A stretch of DNA of 64,000 nucleotides from Rhexocercosporidium sp. MPI-PUGE-AT-0058 (GCA_020746875.1 JAGTJL010000015.1:310001-374000), one strand, 5' to 3'; counted from the first letter of the stretch, positions 1 through 13,657 are shown. A program made the numbers and translations. The notes: a model not told the origin generated them from the sequence alone.

Positions 1-494
1 CATGAAAAGCCGGCTGGCCGGATTGGAAAGTTCAAGGTCAGATAGGTAATGCATATCATGGAAAACTGCCAAATCATTCAGTGGCAACCCTTTCTTCATT
101 CACTGATTTTTGTAGAGAAACATGCTCAGCTATGGATGAAAAGGATGCACCGCAAAACATAAAATGGAACGCAGTAGAAAAAGTTTGTATGATTGAAGAC
201 CGATTAATTGATCGATAAACGACAATGTGTTGACCAATCCTCCAAGCAAAACAGCCAGCTAAGCACAAGCCAGATACCCGTTCTCTGAAAGAGACCACCC
301 AATCGCTCGACCGCTACCAGAACTTTTCGGAATGTAAACACGTTGTGGGACAGGAAAACACGGGGAACGGCCCTGCTCGAGTCTTCTTCGTCTTGGTCAT
401 ATTCGTGAAGTTCGTGATGTACGCACAAATTGTCTGTAGCACGCTGCAGAAGTTAGCACGCGCCGTTTTGAGAAGTGATTTCGAGTCGCATACC
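1..494. other. 3' flank of actin, no gene seen
   Basis: This stretch lies downstream of the actin stop codon on the minus strand. It should hold the actin 3' UTR and the start of the next intergenic region. The open frames here are short and lack recognisable motifs. I see no RNA gene. Confidence 0.6.
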
Positions 495-2095
<1,601 letters not shown>

Positions 2096-3846
2096 GGCTG
2101 CTGATTACGACTGAGCGTCAAATAAAAGTGAAGGTTTGTGGGATGGCGGTGTGAAGTTCTCGCGACGATAAGATCGGGAGAACAGAGGATGGATGGTCGA
2201 GGACGACGAAGAGAGATTCGTGGTCTGGAGTGGACTCGGAAGGATGTCGAAATTTCTTGACGAGGTTGAAGTGAAGTTGAAGTGGAGGAGTGGAGGAGGA
2301 GACGAGAGACGAGCGAGCGAGCGAGAGCAAGGACGATGTCACAATGAACGAGGTCGGGTTGTGTGGGCCGCGACTGCTGAATGGGGGGAGCGAAGCGACA
2401 ACTTGATTGGATCAGAGGGTGTGCCGCTTTAGGGAGGCAGCAGAAGGATCTGGAATTTATGTATGTTTTCAAGGTGAATTGGGGAAAGAGCAGCGATGCG
2501 GGCAAGGACGACCAGCTGTCCGTTGATGACAGTGGCTGGGTTGGGTTGGGCTGGGGCTGGGAGGAAGAATCAAGTCAAGTAGGTCGGTAGCTGCAGCTCA
2601 AATAGTTCAGTTCAAGTCAACTCCAGTCAAGCACGAGTTAAGTCGGCGTTCGGCTGGCCTGGATCTTTGTTGTTGTGCAAATAATAAGGTGGCTATGAAG
2701 GATCCGGATGCCTTTCACTCAACAAGATCCCAACCTAGCCAAGCCCAGACATCTCCACTTCACACCGCAAGTTACATACGGAGGAGGCAAGACAAGGGGA
2801 GAAGATAGGTAGCAAGCTGGAAGATGGCCACTCGAATCCCCTCAAGATTCCATCTCTCACTTGGATGCCTGCAAGGCAGCACCATAGAGACATCTTCCCC
2901 ATGCCTTTGTTCCCATCTCGCCTCCAAACGCGCGTCAATCCAACATCCGCCGCCTCCATGTCCTATATTTACCTCCAGCCAAGCAGGCACTTCCAATTGT
3001 CAGACACGCAACCGCATCATCTCTCCCTCATTGAAGTGAGATGGCTTGCGTATGCAAGGGCACCCGGCCATCAAAGTTCTTCAACCCAGCCACCGACGAG
3101 CTCCCCTCCCTCCCATCCTTATCGAACACACCAAGTGTCTCCTACGGTGCCTCAGAGGCATGCTTGATGCAGTTATCGAGGGGCAATCCATAGTGGGGTA
3201 AATCGGATCACTTGATTTGAGCCTGCAAAATATATCAATGCATAATTTTGCCTGCCACATGAAACGGGAAATTGCCATGGCTTATTGTTATTGTTGTTCA
3301 ATTAAGCTTCATGGCTAGGGGATCTAGAATTAAGCTGTGCGTACCATGGTTGAGTTTTGAAGAGCCCGAGGTTAAGTTCTCCGTACGATGATGTAGTATC
3401 ACGTGCGTAATTTATCAGAGGTTGAATTCACCAGAATTTTGATTTCCTTTGCGTTGCGAAGGTAATCTTGGTGCTTTAAATGCACAGACTGATCTCATTG
3501 ATCAATTTTGAAACTCAGAGACACACAAACGTTGAGATATCAAAAGTCAACTTCTTCTCACGGACTTCAGGTTCTTCCGCTCCGTCAAAAAGTTGACAAA
3601 ATACTAGAAGCATCTCGAACAGCTTCGAACGAAAAAGTAAGAAAACCACACAAACCACAAACCTGCTTCAGAGATTTAGACCTCAATTTCATCGCCTCTG
3701 AAACACTTTCGACTTCTTACCACAACTTCTCACGCGAAAACTTCTCCTCGAACCTCAATTCCTTCCAACAACCACAAATTACCCCTCTATCAAACCTCAC
3801 AAGACACGAAACTCAACACACCACCACAAAGCCCATAAACCCAACA
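2096..3846. promoter_or_regulatory. Divergent region between actin (-) and FES1 (+)
   Basis: About 1.75 kb separates the two head-to-head start codons. The actin-proximal part (about 2110-2500) is purine-rich on the plus strand, so it is pyrimidine-rich in the actin sense direction, as is common in strong fungal promoters and leaders. It includes a run of GAGC/GCGA repeats near 2310-2330. The FES1-proximal 340 nt are open in frame with the FES1 start codon but look like a leader, rich in CAA, ACC and CTC triplets. No conserved gene is seen. Confidence 0.6.
3606..3630 (+). promoter_or_regulatory. Candidate step-type heat shock element upstream of FES1
   Basis: Three nGAAn units in the same orientation are spaced exactly 10 bp apart: aGAAg at 3606-3610, cGAAc at 3616-3620 and cGAAc at 3626-3630. 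This is the step arrangement of HSF1 sites described in yeast. It lies about 217 bp upstream of the FES1 start codon. FES1 is an Hsp70 co-factor and an Hsf1 target in yeast, so the location makes sense. It could lie within the transcribed leader, and the match could be chance. Confidence 0.45.
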
Positions 3847-4509
3847 ATGGACTCCAATCTCTCCTCCCTCCTAAAATGGAGCGTCGAAAACACCACCTCC
3901 GCCAACCCATCCACAGAACCAGGAACAGACAGCACATCAACCTCCACTCCCTCATCGCGGGCGCCATTCAACCCCGACGCCCTCAACGCCCTCTTCGGCG
4001 GCCCCAGCGACGCCGACCTCCTCAAGATGTCCATGTCCGCCATCCTCTCCACCGACCCTGAGATAACCCTCGAAGACAAACTAACCGCCTTTGACAACTT
4101 CGAGCAACTAATCGAGTCCCTCGACAACGCCAACAACCTCGAGCCCCTCGCCCTCTGGACGCCCCTCCTCAGCTGCCTCTCCCACCCCGAGAGTGAGATC
4201 CGCAAGATGGCAGCGTGGTGCGTGGGCACGGCGGTGCAGAATAACGAGAGGAGTCAGGAGAGGCTGTTGGCTATGAATGGGATCCCGAGGTTGGTGGAGA
4301 TGGCGAGGGCGGAGGGGGAGGAGGAGGGGACCAGGAGGAAGGCCGTTTATGCGTTGAGTAGTGCGTGTAGGAATTATCAGCCGGCCATGGATGTGTTGAC
4401 GGGGGAGTTGGGGAGGGAGAAGGTCGATGCGGCGGATATGGATGGGGTTGATGTTTTAATTGGGGGGTTGAAGGAGGATGCGAAGAATGGCGTGTCTGGA
4501 AAGGCTTAG
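3847..4509 (+). CDS. fes1: Hsp70 nucleotide exchange factor FES1
   Basis: Cytosolic armadillo-type exchange factor that releases ADP from Hsp70 (Ssa type) and supports degradation of misfolded proteins. The single-exon model gives 220 aa. The N-terminus MDSNLSSLLKWSVENT is the typical Fes1 N-terminal segment. A Ser/Thr/Pro-rich linker follows (about residues 20-40), then helical repeats, including residues PESEIRKMAAWCVGTAVQNN and a second repeat with RRKAVYALSSACRNY. The reading frame is open upstream to 3508, but the family begins at this methionine and the upstream codons are low in complexity. The 3' end converges on the uL5m gene. Codon use shifts from C-ending in the first half to G-rich in the last third, which I cannot explain. 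Regulation: see the heat shock element at 3606-3630. Confidence 0.93.
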   Translation: MDSNLSSLLKWSVENTTSANPSTEPGTDSTSTSTPSSRAPFNPDALNALFGGPSDADLLKMSMSAILSTDPEITLEDKLTAFDNFEQLIESLDNANNLEPLALWTPLLSCLSHPESEIRKMAAWCVGTAVQNNERSQERLLAMNGIPRLVEMARAEGEEEGTRRKAVYALSSACRNYQPAMDVLTGELGREKVDAADMDGVDVLIGGLKEDAKNGVSGKA

Positions 4510-4914
4510 ATTTGGTTTTGGGGCAAGTAGAAGGGATCCTCGGGTGCATCAAATGGCGTTTGGAGTTGGTGGTTGGAGAGGAACAAATTGGCTGTCTAAT
4601 GCAGCTGCTGAGCTCCAGAACTACGAATATCGATCTACAAGGGCGATGAACGGCTCGGACATTACAGCTGTTTGACTTCAGAGCCTTTGCAATTGGGTAG
4701 CTTTATGCCGAGACGCTGAGCTCTAGATACCCCATATAAAGCGTCTGAAAGACAGCAATATAATAATTGATCTCAATTCCTATTGCGTTCCTATTGCGCG
4801 GCGGTAAAATATGAACTGCTTCTTACAGTGTGTTGATTTACAACTAGTATACATGGTGTACATCTATATTCGCACCCCTCTTCAACTCCATGCTCCTATC
4901 CTCTCCTTGTCCCC
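4510..4914. other. Convergent 3' spacer, FES1 and uL5m
   Basis: The 405 bp between the two stop codons should hold both 3' UTRs. AT-rich stretches near 4736-4830 are plausible polyadenylation regions. No other gene is seen. Confidence 0.6.
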
Positions 4915-6147
4915 TTAGTCAATCAACTTCCCGTAGAAAGGAACACCCATAGCAGTCAGAAGTAACCTGGCATGTCTATCCGAAGTAGCTGATGTCTTGA
5001 CCGTTACATGGAATCCAGGAATGAGCTTTGGTGGATACATCTAGACTTCGTTAGTACATGTTTCTCATGACATATCGTTTCTCCTTACATCGTAGTTGAT
5101 CTCGACTTCCGGGAATAGAATCGCTCCCTCTCTGGTAAAACCCCAAGAGATATTGCCGCTACTATCACCAGTGGTTCCTGAACCCAATTAGCCGCATTCA
5201 AAAGCTCAGCTCCCATAATGACTTACCCTTCACACCCGGCCAATCCTTGATCCTAGGGAACACCAGATTTATACACTTATCCACAAACTCATACGCCTGG
5301 TCCCCACGCATTGTACAAGTCAAGGAGACCGCCATATTCTCACGAATTCCAAACTGGGAAACACTGTGCTTGGCCTTGTGCACCAGCGGCTGCACACCCG
5401 TGATAGACTGCAGCATCATACCAGCCACATGCAGATGGGATGAATCATCAATAGCGCCCTTGACCATGGAGTGCACTGTCACCTCCTCGATCTTCGGGAT
5501 GTTGCGGAAATTGATATCCTTCTCTATGATCCGCAGCTTCTCTCCTGGACCTCGAGGACCACGCTTCGGTCTGCCCTTGTGATATGGAGAGCTATCGTCC
5601 CATGTCCGCAATCGGTCTGCTTTGGGTACTTTGACTGTTCCTGGTGGTGTGTGGACGTAGGCCATTGCCATGAGATCTGGTGCGATCATCGCTTGGTAGG
5701 TCTGCTCGAATCGGCTGTTGTTGAATGGACCTGGCACGAATTCTCTGGAGGAAGGATCGGATTTCGGAGGCGGTTGGTGGGGATGCAGAGGTCCTCGATA
5801 GTATCTCGGGGATTTGAATTGGTAGCTGCGAAGTGTGTTAGGGAACATCTGTTAGGGAACATCTCGCTGCCTCTGCGCGCATTGTGAACATACCGACTAG
5901 CAGGAAGCTGTGTCCTTCTCCCCTGAGCTCTCTTTATCGGATCATAGCTCTTTACTTTCTCATCCACAGCCCCATTGGAGATGAGGGATGACTGGGACTC
6001 CAGGTCCTGAAAATCCTCAGATGTCTCCTGTGCCCCTGCGTCTGCTGAAGCAAATCGCCTGCAGCTTCGCGTTAATGAGGCCGTCACTGGTCTGGCATCT
6101 CGTGTCGTCAGCCTCCGTAGAGCAGACGGCAGCTCTCTTAAAGCCAT
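4915..6147 (-). CDS. mrpl7: Mitochondrial ribosomal protein uL5m (MRPL7)
   Basis: Large-subunit mitoribosomal protein of the bacterial L5 family, which binds 5S-equivalent and domain V regions and contacts the central protuberance. Exons: 5894-6147, 5227-5825, 5089-5177 and 4915-5040, total 1068 nt, 355 aa. The N-terminus (MALRELPSALRRLTTRDARP) is basic and hydroxylated with no acidic residues, as in a mitochondrial presequence. The L5 core covers about residues 190-355: SITGVQPLVHKAKHSVSQFG, the segment MRGDQAYEFVDKCINLVFPR, and a C-terminal half with FPEVEINYD. The gene is convergent with FES1 and divergent from the deubiquitinase gene. The long basic linker (KGRPKRGPRGPGEKLR) is typical of fungal homologues. 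Confidence 0.92.
5837..5864. repeat. 14-bp perfect tandem duplication inside an intron
   Basis: GTTAGGGAACATCT occurs twice, end to end, within the first intron of the uL5m gene, just before the splice acceptor region. It looks like a small recent duplication and does not disturb the donor or acceptor. Confidence 0.85.
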
Positions 6148-6815
6148 TGCGATCGTGTGAGGTGTTCCTGTCGTCCAAGTCTCCTGATGTGTCCGTCGAC
6201 GTCTGTCAGTGAGGCCGCATCAAATGGCAGGGCAAGGCAGAAAAATAGTTGTGGTTAGCGGCAGTCTATGATTGGCTACAGCGCTTCCCAGGTCCCCGCT
6301 AATTACGTCGGGGCGACGGGCCATTTTCATCGAGCTGGCAGGGATTCTGTTCATTTCCCCCTGTCACTCATCCCTCCCTCATCCTCATCCCTCCCCGTCC
6401 GTCCCTTCACAGCTCTCGCCTCGAGCTCGCACCCTTCAACACGCCGACGCTGTCTTTGGTGGGGTTGAGAGTGGACGACCGATCCTGAAGCCTGCACCTC
6501 TCTTCGACAACGTTGTTTGCCTACACAAAGTGACGAAGCTGAGTGACGACTCTGTCTTATTCCTTCAATTCTACCCGGCTACTCGCATGAGCATGGCAGC
6601 ACCGTGAACAGTCTGCGAGAGCGAGAGCGAGACCAAAGACCAAGACCGAAACCGAGTTGCGAACCCCTTCTGTGACCCCGCCAAAGAAGGAAGGACAGCG
6701 CACCCCACGAACTTCGAGCGAACAACCCGGCACTCACGGCGAAATCACAATTGTCTAGTAGACGGCAGAAGTTGAAAGGGAGAAGAGGAGAGGGGCGCAC
6801 AAACACCTCACAACC
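6148..6815. promoter_or_regulatory. Divergent promoter, uL5m (-) and deubiquitinase (+)
   Basis: The 668 bp between the two start codons have no conserved ORF. ATTGG at 6271-6275 is a CCAAT box in the uL5m direction, 124-128 bp before its start codon. The part nearest the deubiquitinase is pyrimidine-rich (about 6356-6440), then A/G-rich. Confidence 0.5.
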
Positions 6816-9705
6816 ATGAACATAAATCGTCTTATGAGTCGGCGCGATAAGGACGGCAGTTCACATCGGCGAGAGAAGTCGCGCGACAAGAGCACCGACA
6901 AGAGTACCGACCGAAAGGTAATGTAGCTGGGAACCCTTCATACTTCCTCCCTTCACTACTAATGCTCATGCTGGAATCAAGCCCCAGCATGCGCCATCTT
7001 TCTCCTCTCTGTCCAAAGCCTTCTCGAGTTTAAACGGCAAATCCAGCCCGCTTGCTCGCATTTCACAGATCAATGTACTAGGAATTGGTGCTGACTTTGG
7101 GCCTCGTTCCCAACTACAGTCTCGGCCTCTCTCCAGCGATGGGCTCAGTTCTATCTTCAAGACCGATCCGCAAAAGAAAATCGAAAAGGAACATGCAAAG
7201 GAGCATGCCAGCAAGGTATGCTTTTCGGAGTCTTGGGGTTGTGCTAGATGTATACTGACTGTTGATTCCAGATCCAAGCAGTCAAACAGCGATTGAAGCA
7301 AGAAGGTCTCTCGGATATAAAGGAGGAGCATATCAACTTTGCCCTGGCATCTAGCAATGCGGATGGTAGCGTTGAGAAGGCTGTGCAGATGCTGCTCATA
7401 TTCCAGCAGTCCCTTGAAGGTGTTATCAAGCCCTATAGCCCTGAGGTCTACATGCGAGGAGCCATAAATCGGGAGTCTGTCACTTGCTACATTGACTCGC
7501 TGCTATTCGCCATGTTTGCCAGGCTGAATAGCTTCGAACCCATAATATTACGGTCGTTCGAGGACGAACCGAAGCGACGCCTTGCCGCAATTTTGCGAGT
7601 CTACGTCAACATGCTAAGGCAAGGGGTTCTGATCCATACGGATATTGTATGTTGAAGATACTTCCTTAAATGGCAACTACTAACTCAAGCTTCAGACGGA
7701 GCAGTTACTGAAGGCCCTGGCAGAGTGCGGCTGGAAAGATGCTTTGAGCTATGAGCAACAAGATGTCTCCGAAGCCTTTAACCAACTTGCAAGCATCCTC
7801 GAACTACCATTACTTTCTTTGAAAGTGGATTTATTCCATGTAGGCCGAGATGACGATCCAGATGATCACAAGATCATTCAAGAGCGACTACTCGACGTTG
7901 CTGTTCCGGACGAACCACCTCCAGGAAAGCCAACCGTTCGGCTGGAAGATTGTCTAGAAAGTTACTTCAATAATCGCGTGACTGTGATGAGACGTCTCGA
8001 GCGCTCGAATACAAACTCGTCTCAAAAGCCATCCAGCTCACATTATGAGGAGAAAGGGGAGGCATCTGCTTTACCACATATCAATGTGAACGTCAACGAG
8101 CTGAGCTGGTCGACGCCCGATACTCCCATTACCCCGGGTACTCCTCTTGGTCCTAGCCTTAGTCAAGAAGGTGGACGAGACCGCGCGACGAGTATTATTC
8201 GACACGTTGTAATCCCAGAAGAAGGCGAATCATGCGCTGCTGTTGATAACACGACGGTTGAGATTGAGGGCAATAACGGTAATGACGAACCTGGGATGGA
8301 CCCGAGTAGCGCATCTTTGCCCAAGGGCAGTACGCGGAAGGAGGTCATGATGCCTGCTTGGCAGTTCTTCAATCTAATACGTCCGTTACCCATTTATCAG
8401 GATATTAAGCCATTTATTTACATCCCCTCTGAGTCACATGTACTAATTGGAAATATAGCTTGGTCCACGGACAATCAAACCAAAGACAACGCTGCCGTTG
8501 CAGCTCATTTTAATTCAAAACCAGTCCTGGGAATCTGCCTCAAGAGATATGCCATGGTTGACGGTCAACCTGTGCGAAAGAACACTCTGATCGACATTCC
8601 CCTAGACATTCGACTACCGCATTTCATCAACGACAACGGCGAAGTTGACGAAGATGGCCCATTGATTGGACAGTTCAAACTCTCCTTGCAATCAGTCGTG
8701 TGTCATCGTGGAAACTCGACAAATGCGGGACATTACATCTCCTTCATCCGAGGTACGAGTCCAATTGTAGACGGGGATTCCCGGTCGAAACGAAAGCTCA
8801 GTGATGCGAATCGACCCCCTCACTATTCTGAAGAGCGTTGGATCAAGTCCGATGATCTTGGTTGCCCTCGGGTGATAAATGTGGATATTGAGAAGGCCCT
8901 CAAAGACGAGATGCCTTACCTTCTATTCTACCAAGTTCAGCCGTACGAGAACGTATCGCCTCCGCCAGGTCCCGACCCAGATGTTGAACCTCCTTCGTAT
9001 ACCGACACTGCATTCGAGGTGAAGCTTACAGAGAGCACACCGATAGACAACCAACCAAGCTATTTCGATGGTGCCAGAGATGATCCTACTCCCAGTGTCG
9101 GGGTTTCTACGGATCCGGAGCGTCCACAAACGCCGCGACGAAGCATCAATCTCCCAGATGACCGATCCGAATTTCGAAGAGGCAGCTTGGCTTTTACAGA
9201 AAATAGCATGGCAAGCACCTCTAGCAGTTTACTAGGTACCTCAGCCCCCGTCACCCCTATCGAAGAGACAACTGCCCAAAGGATGTCACGAGCTGCTTCT
9301 CGGTTCACGAAACTACCCAACAAAAGCCGGCCAACGAGTCAGTCTGGAGAGAACCGCGTGGAGAACCGCATCAGTGCCACATTCTCCCGATTGAACTTGA
9401 TGAAGAGCAAGGAGCAACTAAACAACTCTGACCATATAAGACACTCTATGAGTACAGGAGATGTTGCCTCGGAACCACGGAAGTCCATCACCATTGAGGA
9501 ACCCAGAGCCGATATCAAAGGTCATCTGACCGAAAGCACACCTAATATCGACCGTTCGAAGAGTAAGAAAGAGAAGAAGCGAGACAAGAGCAAGGGGCCT
9601 GCTGAGAAGCTGGATGGAGCTCACCATCATAGCCTCTCACATAAAGAAAAGGGGAAGGGGAAGCCCAAAGACGGTGTCCCTGATAGGGAGTGTATCATCA
9701 TGTAG
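6816..9705 (+). CDS. Ubiquitin-specific protease with C-terminal CaaX box
   Basis: Predicted cysteine deubiquitinase of the USP/UCH family. Exons: 6816-6917, 6988-7215, 7272-7646 and 7696-9705, total 904 aa; an acceptor at 6982 would add two residues. Domains: a basic, charged N-terminus (about 1-35), a UBA-like helical segment (about 111-160), and the catalytic domain with the cysteine box SVTCYIDSLLFAMF (Cys about 182). The His box is NAGHYISFIRG (His about 581), with RWIKSDD just after. A long acidic/Ser-rich insert splits the catalytic domain, as in many fungal USPs. The last 170 residues are disordered and become strongly Lys-rich, and the protein ends in CIIM, a CaaX prenylation signal. 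The usual GLxNxGNTC box is diverged here, with only the TCY core kept. Substrates are unknown; inferred site of action is the cytosolic face of a membrane. Confidence 0.88.
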
Positions 9706-11037
9706 AAGGCGTTATATTTTGGACAATTGGTCTGTATAATTATGGAAGGAGTTAACTCGGGCAATCAATGCATGGCATATGCGATTGGGAATGAGGGCGT
9801 GGTAGCATTGTTCGGCTGGCGTTTACTCAAGCGATTACGGCCTGTCTTCGAGTTGGCTGCGTTTCCCTTGCCAGATGTCGTAGGTCCTTTCTGGAAAGTC
9901 GGCTACGATTACATTTCATTGACTGGCGAAAATTGGCGTTGGAATTATGGATTGCTGGCAGGAAGATTCCTTCTAGCTTTGCAGGGGGGGTGGCATTGCA
10001 TTCTCCTATGTGAAATTCGGTTAGAGAAGAGAATTAATCATTTTACGAAAGTCGGCACAAGCTTCAGCAACGAGCTCGGAGACTCTCCTGCCGCATTCCA
10101 AAATACTTTTACAAAACGGCCATGCACCTATCTCTTGCGTACGTCCTTCAATTGCATTACTTATCTGCTGCACTCCAATGAGCTGGTACTCTGAATCGAC
10201 GTCAACGGCAACTACATTTAGGTGTTTGAATCTGTCATTGTCCATTTACCCACATACAGTAACCAATCGTATTCCAACCCACAATATAGTGACACGAGGT
10301 GCTTCTGAAATCCATCACGCTCGCGAGTCGCTACCACCTTCCCCGGGACTTTCTCCTTTATCCTCCCCAGCCTCATCTCTTAGGTAGTCCTCAGACCAGA
10401 GCTACCCCCCACTTCCAAGAGAGCTTCAGCTTCTGTCCGGTATTCTCCCACTTGATTTAGGAAGGTCTAATCTACAGCTCGACATTTGACCCCACAGAAC
10501 GGAATATGTCCTGTTTCACTCACGGTAGATTTCCAAGGCTCTACTTACAATATTGTAGTTATCACCCCACCCCCCACCCCGGGCGCGCCGGGCGATGAGA
10601 GCAAAGCGACCACGATGACTATGGTAAAACTCGAATCCCCCGCTACCCCACGAACGAGCCACTGGGGTACCGCGAGACGAAATCTCGTCATTGGCTGGTA
10701 TTTCGAGAATGTCGTCAAAGAGGGGGAAACTCCGTCAAGCATCCGTAACTCGAAGTTCCTGCGCTGGGGGGAAGAGGGGGTTTTCCAAAGACTTCCCACA
10801 TTAAGGTATTCTACAGTATCCACGTTCAAGAGCAACCAAGTTCTTTTTCTCATACTTTGTTAGACATCACGCACGCACGCCATCCATCCAGTTAATAAAT
10901 CCTTCCTTTAAGACATACAGTACGATCTTCTATAGTTCTTACTCGGACATGAGAAGTCACTCAGCCACTCAACTGTACTGTCCTGTAGTTTCAATATCCA
11001 ACCTAATCCACAGAAAGAGAAAGTTAAATAGAGAACA
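9706..11037. other. Intergenic, deubiquitinase to P450
   Basis: About 1.3 kb with no recognisable gene. Some frames of up to 155 codons are open, but they lack family motifs and I treat them as chance. The last 200 bp (from about 10,860) are the likely P450 promoter and leader; no clear TATA box is seen. Confidence 0.55.
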
Positions 11038-12931
11038 ATGGCACTGACTATCCTCATCCTTCTCCTTGCTCTGGCCTGCTTTCCGGTGTATTGTATTGTT
11101 TATGCACTGCTATCGCCGCTGAGAAGTGTCCCTGGTCCGTTCTGGGCGCGGTTAACGAGATGGTGGTTGTTCAGTGAGATTTATCGTGGGGAGTTTGAGA
11201 AGACGAATATTGAGCTTCATAAGAGATACGGTACGTAAATGAATGACAACTCACGCGTCGTCGTGTCAAGTAGACTTTGGTAGCTCATTTTCTCTGCAGG
11301 CCCGGTGGTGCGTATCGCCCCGAATGAATACAGCATCGACGATCCCGAAGCTACCAAAGAGATCTATGGTCTTGGGAGTCATTTCGTGAAGGTATGTCCA
11401 ATTTGCTATATGACTTTGCCTTGTCGTCTACTAAGTGTCTTTGAAGAGCGCATGGTACATCGCAAGCGGCAGTCCAGATCCACATGCCAGAGCGGATCTG
11501 TTTACGGATCTCGATCCGAAGCGTCATGCTACAAATAGGAGGAAAGTAGCTTCTCTGTACTCCATGACGAATCTAGTGCAGATGGAGCCACTCGTCAATG
11601 ACTGTACTGGGATACTGGTCAAGCGGTTCACGGAGTTCGCGCAGCGAGGTGAGGCTGTGGATATGGGTCATTGGTTGCAGTGCTATGCTTTCGATGTTAT
11701 CGGACATGTTACCGTACGTACTACTTACTGCAAAGGCAACACAACCTACTCCGTGTTCATATTCAGGAGTCAACTCGGTGTTTTGAGTTGACCTGTACCG
11801 TGAATAGCTAGCAAACAGATTCGGCTTCCTAGACAGCGGAGAAGACATATCAGGCATCATGTCCGCCATCGACGACTACCTTAGCTACCTCTCCGTCGTC
11901 GGTGTCTTCTCCGAATGGCACACCCAGATCGCCAACCTCCTCTCCTGCTTCGCCAAAGAAGATACAGGCATCTCAGCAATCCGAAACTTCGCACAAGCCC
12001 AACTCAAAGCCCGCACCTCTACACCAATCTCCAAACCCTCTAATTCCAAGCAAGGCGACTTCCTCACCAAGCTCCTCCAGATCCACGAAGAAGACCCCAA
12101 GAAGATCGACATGAGAGACGTGTTCGCCACCTGTATGACGAACATCGGTGCTGGTTCTGATACGACGTCGATCAGTCTCGGATCGGTCATCTATCATCTC
12201 TGCAAGTATCCAAACACTATGCGAGCGTTACGAAAGGAGATCGGTGACATGGAGGAAGCGGGTGGTATTTCTAACCCGGTCACTTTTGCCGAAACGCAGA
12301 AGATGCCGTATTTGCAGGCTGTTATTAAGGAAGCGCTGAGGGTGCATCCAGCTACGGGATTGCCGCTTGGGAGGGTGGTACCGAAGGGTGGGAAGGTGAT
12401 TGCTGGACATGCTTTTCCTGAAGGCGTGGGTACTTTTTCGTTTGCTCTATTTTGTTGGGGTAGCGTATTGTATTTTCTCTGGCTGACCGGTTCCCAGAGT
12501 GTCGTGGGTATCAACTCCTGGGTCGCGCACGCAAACACCGATGTTTTCGGGCAGGATGCTCATGTCTTCCGACCTGAGCGCTGGCTTGAAAGTAAAGAAA
12601 AGTCTATGCTGCTCGATAAGTACTTCTTCAGCGTAAGTTTTCACAACTTACCCTGTCCCGCCTCCCGTTTCCCTTCCTCTTTCCACACCCGTACACTCTT
12701 CCCTTTTATTCCCAGTTCTTATAAATAACTTGACGAATCGAATAGTTCGGCATGGGATCTCGAACTTGCATAGGGAAGAACATCAGTCTTCTCGAGATGG
12801 CGAAACTGATCCCGCAGCTGGTGAGGAACTTCGATATCGAGCTTGAGCAGCCGGGTAGGGAGTGGAAGACTACGAATAAGTGGTTTGTTAAGCAGGAGGA
12901 GTTTTTTTGTAGGGTTAGAGTGAGAGGTTGA
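11038..12931 (+). CDS. Cytochrome P450 monooxygenase
   Basis: ER-anchored heme-thiolate monooxygenase. Exons: 11038-11230, 11300-11391, 11447-11713, 11808-12425, 12498-12632 and 12746-12931, total 1491 nt, 496 aa, normal for a fungal microsomal P450. An N-terminal hydrophobic anchor (about residues 2-30) precedes the Pro-rich hinge SVPGPFWARL. The I-helix motif is AGSDTTS, the K-helix ExxR is EALR, the PERF-type motif is FRPERW, and the heme-binding loop is FGMGSRTCIG with Cys about 443. The segment RFGFLDSGED is typical of the fungal group that includes pisatin demethylase-like enzymes, so detoxification or secondary metabolism is plausible; the substrate is unknown. No obvious biosynthetic partners sit beside it. 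Its neighbour PFK2 is convergent. Confidence 0.93.
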
Positions 12932-13657
12932 ATGGCTTGGATGGTCTGAACAGGTCTGGGATGAAGATAGCGAGATGTTTGGGTTGAGGGATAAGGATTG
13001 TGAAGTTGGGTGTGGCCTTAAATGGTAGGCTAGAGTCAATAGACTCGCTGTGGAGTGCAGCCTGGATGCAACTTCCTAGGTCCGTATTATAAAAAAATTC
13101 AAATCGTCTTACGAGAGAACTTGATCCGTACTGATTGTGTTTGCCCATAACTAGTCCCTCACCCATGACAAACGCGAGCTGCAATATTTTGGATGGGATG
13201 CAGTTATTTGCTTTTCACAATTCAACACAATACCTCCCTCAGACAGAGCCGGAAATTTCAAAATCCATCGTTTTGCGCACTGGTATCTAAAGTACAGAGC
13301 TAAAGAAAACTCGTGAAAGCCTGCCGTTTGATATCGTGTAATCTCATGCCCACCCCTTATGATGCACCCTCCATTCTTTGTACCCCACCGTCTCCATTCC
13401 CATTTCCATGTCTATCCCATCCTCCTATGCCAAATCCATCCCAAAGGTCAAAGGTGGAGAACTCAAGTCCGCACAGTGTAATAGCTCGTCGCTGAAGGGG
13501 CCGACATCTCTGCTAGCAGACATGATCAGACCATCGTTGACAAAAATAAATCGAAAGCAGACGCAATGTATGAAACACGAAGTTGAGAATTCTATTCGTG
13601 GCGCCCAAGTGTTGCAGGTGTGAATCCAACCATGAAGGTCGATCAAGGTCTGTTCGC
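12932..13657. other. Convergent 3' spacer, P450 and PFK2
   Basis: About 726 bp between stop codons. It holds both 3' UTRs. No conserved ORF or RNA gene is seen. Confidence 0.55.

Noticed and set aside
3508..3846. N-terminal extension of FES1
   Set aside because: In frame, but low in complexity and absent from the family; the methionine at 3847 matches known Fes1 starts.
9727..10194. 155-codon open frame after the deubiquitinase gene
   Set aside because: Lies in its expected 3' UTR and shows no motif or leader.
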